A stretch of 64,000 nucleotides of DNA from an uncultured Prevotellaceae bacterium (GTDB lineage Bacteria > Bacteroidota > Bacteroidia > Bacteroidales > Bacteroidaceae): positions 1-64,000 of the forward strand of contig ONCH01000017.1 in NCBI GenBank assembly GCA_900316265.1. The letters are read 5' to 3'. Under the pieces are notes generated by a model. It searched no databases, was not told where the DNA came from, and saw only the letters and a program-made list of their open reading frames with translations. Shown here one piece after another: positions 60,492 through 64,000 of this stretch; position 1 is the stretch's first letter; each line of letters starts with the position of its first letter. A program made the position numbers and the translations under genes.

Positions 60492-62405
60492 TCAGTCGTG
60501 GATAATCAAGGCAGTCTGGGGTGCAACACTGACCTGACGGCCTGTGAAGGTATCGATGCCATTCAGGTCGATGACGCCAGAAGCACAGACTATGGTGTAG
60601 TGGCCTTCTGGGATGCTAACGGTCTGTTGCTTGCGCGTGGGGTTAAGCACGACGATGACCACCTTATTTGTCACGTTGCCCATGGTGTCTGTGATGCTAT
60701 AGGCCACCACACCACTGGGAGCATTGAGGAAGCACATCTTATCGCGCACCTCGGCAGCACTGCCCAGACGGAAGTGTGGGAAATGCTTGCGCAACTGAAT
60801 CAGGTTCTTGTAGTACTCGAAGACTTGCGGATAGCGTAGCTTGTTCTGCCAGTCGAGCTGGTTGATGGAGTCGGGCGACTCGAACGAGTTGTGGACACCT
60901 TTCTTGTTACGCAGCAACTCCTCACCGCTGAGCATGAAGGGCACACCCTGAGAGGTGAAAACGGCCGTCTGTGCCAACAGGTCGAGACGGATGAGCTCGT
61001 CTTCCTTGATACGAGGAATGCTGGCCTTCAAGCGGTCAACCAGACACATGTCATCGTGACAGGAGACATAGCTCATCATCTGGGTAGGTTCTATAGCCCA
61101 CGGCTCCTTGGAGTAGTTCACCTTCTTCATGTCCACCTGCGGATGCTGGATGCATCCTACCAGGCCGAACTTCAGACTCTCCACTTCCTGGTCGCCCGTA
61201 AACTGTCCAGCCTTGGAGGTATTGAGGCGACCCAGCCAACCGGAAACAGTATCGTCGGAGAACGGACCACGCAGGGCATCGCGTATCTCATCAGAGAAAG
61301 CGGCAATGCCAGGCATCTGTGGGATGTTGGCCTTCATGCCCAGCTTCTCGTTAGGCAATGCACAGGCGCCAGCACTCCAGCCCTCACCATAGATAAAGAT
61401 GGTGGGGTCGATGGTGTTGACCATTTGACAAATCTGGTTCATCGTCTCAATGTCGTGACAGCCCATCAGGTCGAAACGGAAACCATCGATGTGGTATTCG
61501 TTAATCCAGTACTTCACCGACTCCATCATGAAACGGCGCATCATAGGCTTTTCGGATGCCGTCTCGTTGCCACAGCCTGAGCCGTTGCTATAGGCGCCAT
61601 CAGCCGTCTTACGATAGTAATAGTCGGGATAGGTCTTCTGGAAGTTGGAGTTGTCGATGTTGTAGGTGTGGTTATAGACCACGTCGAGGATGACGCGGAT
61701 GCCTGCCTTGTGGAGTGCCTGTACCATCTGCTTGAACTCACGGATGCGAACCTCTGGCTTAGAGGGGTCGGTAGAGTATCCTCCTTCTGGAACGTTGTAG
61801 TTCACAGGGTCGTAGCCCCAGTTATACTGCGGCTCATTGAGGCGTGACTCATCGACAGAGCCATAGTCGTAGCTGGGCAGGATATGCACAGCATTGATGC
61901 CCAGGTCCTTGAGGTGCTTGATGGCCCACGGCTCTGTCAGCGCTAAGAACTTGCCCGGATACTTGGCATCAGGACGGGCAATGGAGAAGTCGCGATGATG
62001 CATCTCGTAGACGATGAGGTCAACAGGCGACTTCACGACGGGGCGCTGGTCGCTCTCCCACCCTACAGGATTGGTGGTTGCGAGGTCGAGAATATATGCC
62101 TCCTTGCCATTGGTGCCTACGGCCTTTGCAAAGACGCCTGGCGTATCGCCGTGACCCGTATTGAACACATAGGGCTGTCCCTTCAGGTCGCCCTTGACAG
62201 TAGCTGTCCACAGGCAGTCGCCCGCCTTGGTCATCTTCACCTTCTTCTTACCTACCTTGACAGTACACTTGGCATTGTTGGGCGCAAAGAGCTTGAAGAC
62301 GGTCTGCTCTGGCGAGTAGCTCATCTCGTCGAACTTAAAGTCCTGTGCCTGTATGCTTGTTAGCAGTGTTGTCATCAGCAGGGATGTTATAGCAATCTTC
62401 TTCAT
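60492..62405 (-). CDS. Type I pullulanase-like GH13 enzyme
   Basis: About 637 residues from 62405 (signal peptide MKKIAITSLLMTTLLTSIQA); the ATG at 62420 overlaps the upstream gene. An N-terminal beta-sandwich (FKLFAPNNAKCTVKVGKKKV) precedes the (beta/alpha)8 barrel. YNWGYDPVNYNVPEGGYS is the type I pullulanase signature, VILDVVYNH is GH13 region I, GFRFDLMGCHD carries the nucleophile Asp, FIYGEGWSAG the acid Glu, and YVSCHDDM the third carboxylate. It should cut alpha-1,6 branches in starch-like glucans. It follows the GH97 gene by 4 bp on the same strand, so the two act together. The mature enzyme is periplasmic or surface-exposed. Confidence 0.92.
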   Translation of the reverse strand: MKKIAITSLLMTTLLTSIQAQDFKFDEMSYSPEQTVFKLFAPNNAKCTVKVGKKKVKMTKAGDCLWTATVKGDLKGQPYVFNTGHGDTPGVFAKAVGTNGKEAYILDLATTNPVGWESDQRPVVKSPVDLIVYEMHHRDFSIARPDAKYPGKFLALTEPWAIKHLKDLGINAVHILPSYDYGSVDESRLNEPQYNWGYDPVNYNVPEGGYSTDPSKPEVRIREFKQMVQALHKAGIRVILDVVYNHTYNIDNSNFQKTYPDYYYRKTADGAYSNGSGCGNETASEKPMMRRFMMESVKYWINEYHIDGFRFDLMGCHDIETMNQICQMVNTIDPTIFIYGEGWSAGACALPNEKLGMKANIPQMPGIAAFSDEIRDALRGPFSDDTVSGWLGRLNTSKAGQFTGDQEVESLKFGLVGCIQHPQVDMKKVNYSKEPWAIEPTQMMSYVSCHDDMCLVDRLKASIPRIKEDELIRLDLLAQTAVFTSQGVPFMLSGEELLRNKKGVHNSFESPDSINQLDWQNKLRYPQVFEYYKNLIQLRKHFPHFRLGSAAEVRDKMCFLNAPSGVVAYSITDTMGNVTNKVVIVVLNPTRKQQTVSIPEGHYTIVCASGVIDLNGIDTFTGRQVSVAPQTALIIHD

Positions 62406-62409
62406 TATC

Positions 62410-64000
<1,591 letters not shown>

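Overview
The window looks like a chromosomal segment of a Prevotella-type bacterium (order Bacteroidales). The evidence is paired SusC/SusD outer-membrane uptake genes, many lipoproteins, promoters of the Bacteroidetes form TTTG-N20-TAnnTTTG, few Shine-Dalgarno sequences, a CbiJ-CbiD fusion, and a GH97/GH13 glucan pair. No phage, transposase or CRISPR array was seen.

Layout. (1) 1-8900: cobalamin (B12) synthesis. Plus strand: the end of cbiL, cbiA (split into two overlapping frames), cbiP, a CobD-type aminotransferase and cbiB. Minus strand: cobS-cobU-cobT, plus a carboxypeptidase-regulatory-domain protein. (2) 8978-13989: a binding lipoprotein and a FecCD/BtuC-type permease, likely for a corrinoid or iron chelate but with no ATPase beside them, then two exported proteins of unknown role. 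(3) 13991-24831: mostly housekeeping genes: a HAD phosphatase, the cbiJ-cbiD fusion, thioredoxin, dnaE, psd-pssA-DUF4834, pyrH, a small lipoprotein, birA and tadA. (4) 24832-25201: an intergenic block with a 21-bp tandem repeat inside nested inverted repeats. (5) 25202-44980: two divergent SusCD loci. The left one ends in a frameshifted lipoprotein with a lysine-rich tail. The right one carries a zinc metallohydrolase lipoprotein, a DUF4302 lipoprotein, a BACON-like exported protein and an M6-type metalloprotease, which suggests peptide or protein use. (6) 45021-48580: a coiled-coil lipoprotein, rsmI, tdk, tRNA-Lys(UUU) and a PorT-type barrel, set among tRNA-derived debris and short direct repeats. 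(7) 48580-59762: a 3558-residue secreted multidomain protein and a partner lipoprotein. (8) 59916-64000: a cupin, a type I pullulanase-like GH13 enzyme and a GH97 enzyme that runs off the right edge.

The B12 genes and the importer next to them would supply and salvage corrinoids. The two SusCD loci and the GH97/GH13 pair fit a polymer-degrading gut or rumen lifestyle. The main oddities are two frameshifts (cbiA and the SusCD-linked lipoprotein), 21-bp periodic intergenic repeats at two sites, tRNA T-arm/acceptor remnants, a near-identical promoter block before two unrelated genes, and many promoters so close to the start codon that the mRNAs should be leaderless.
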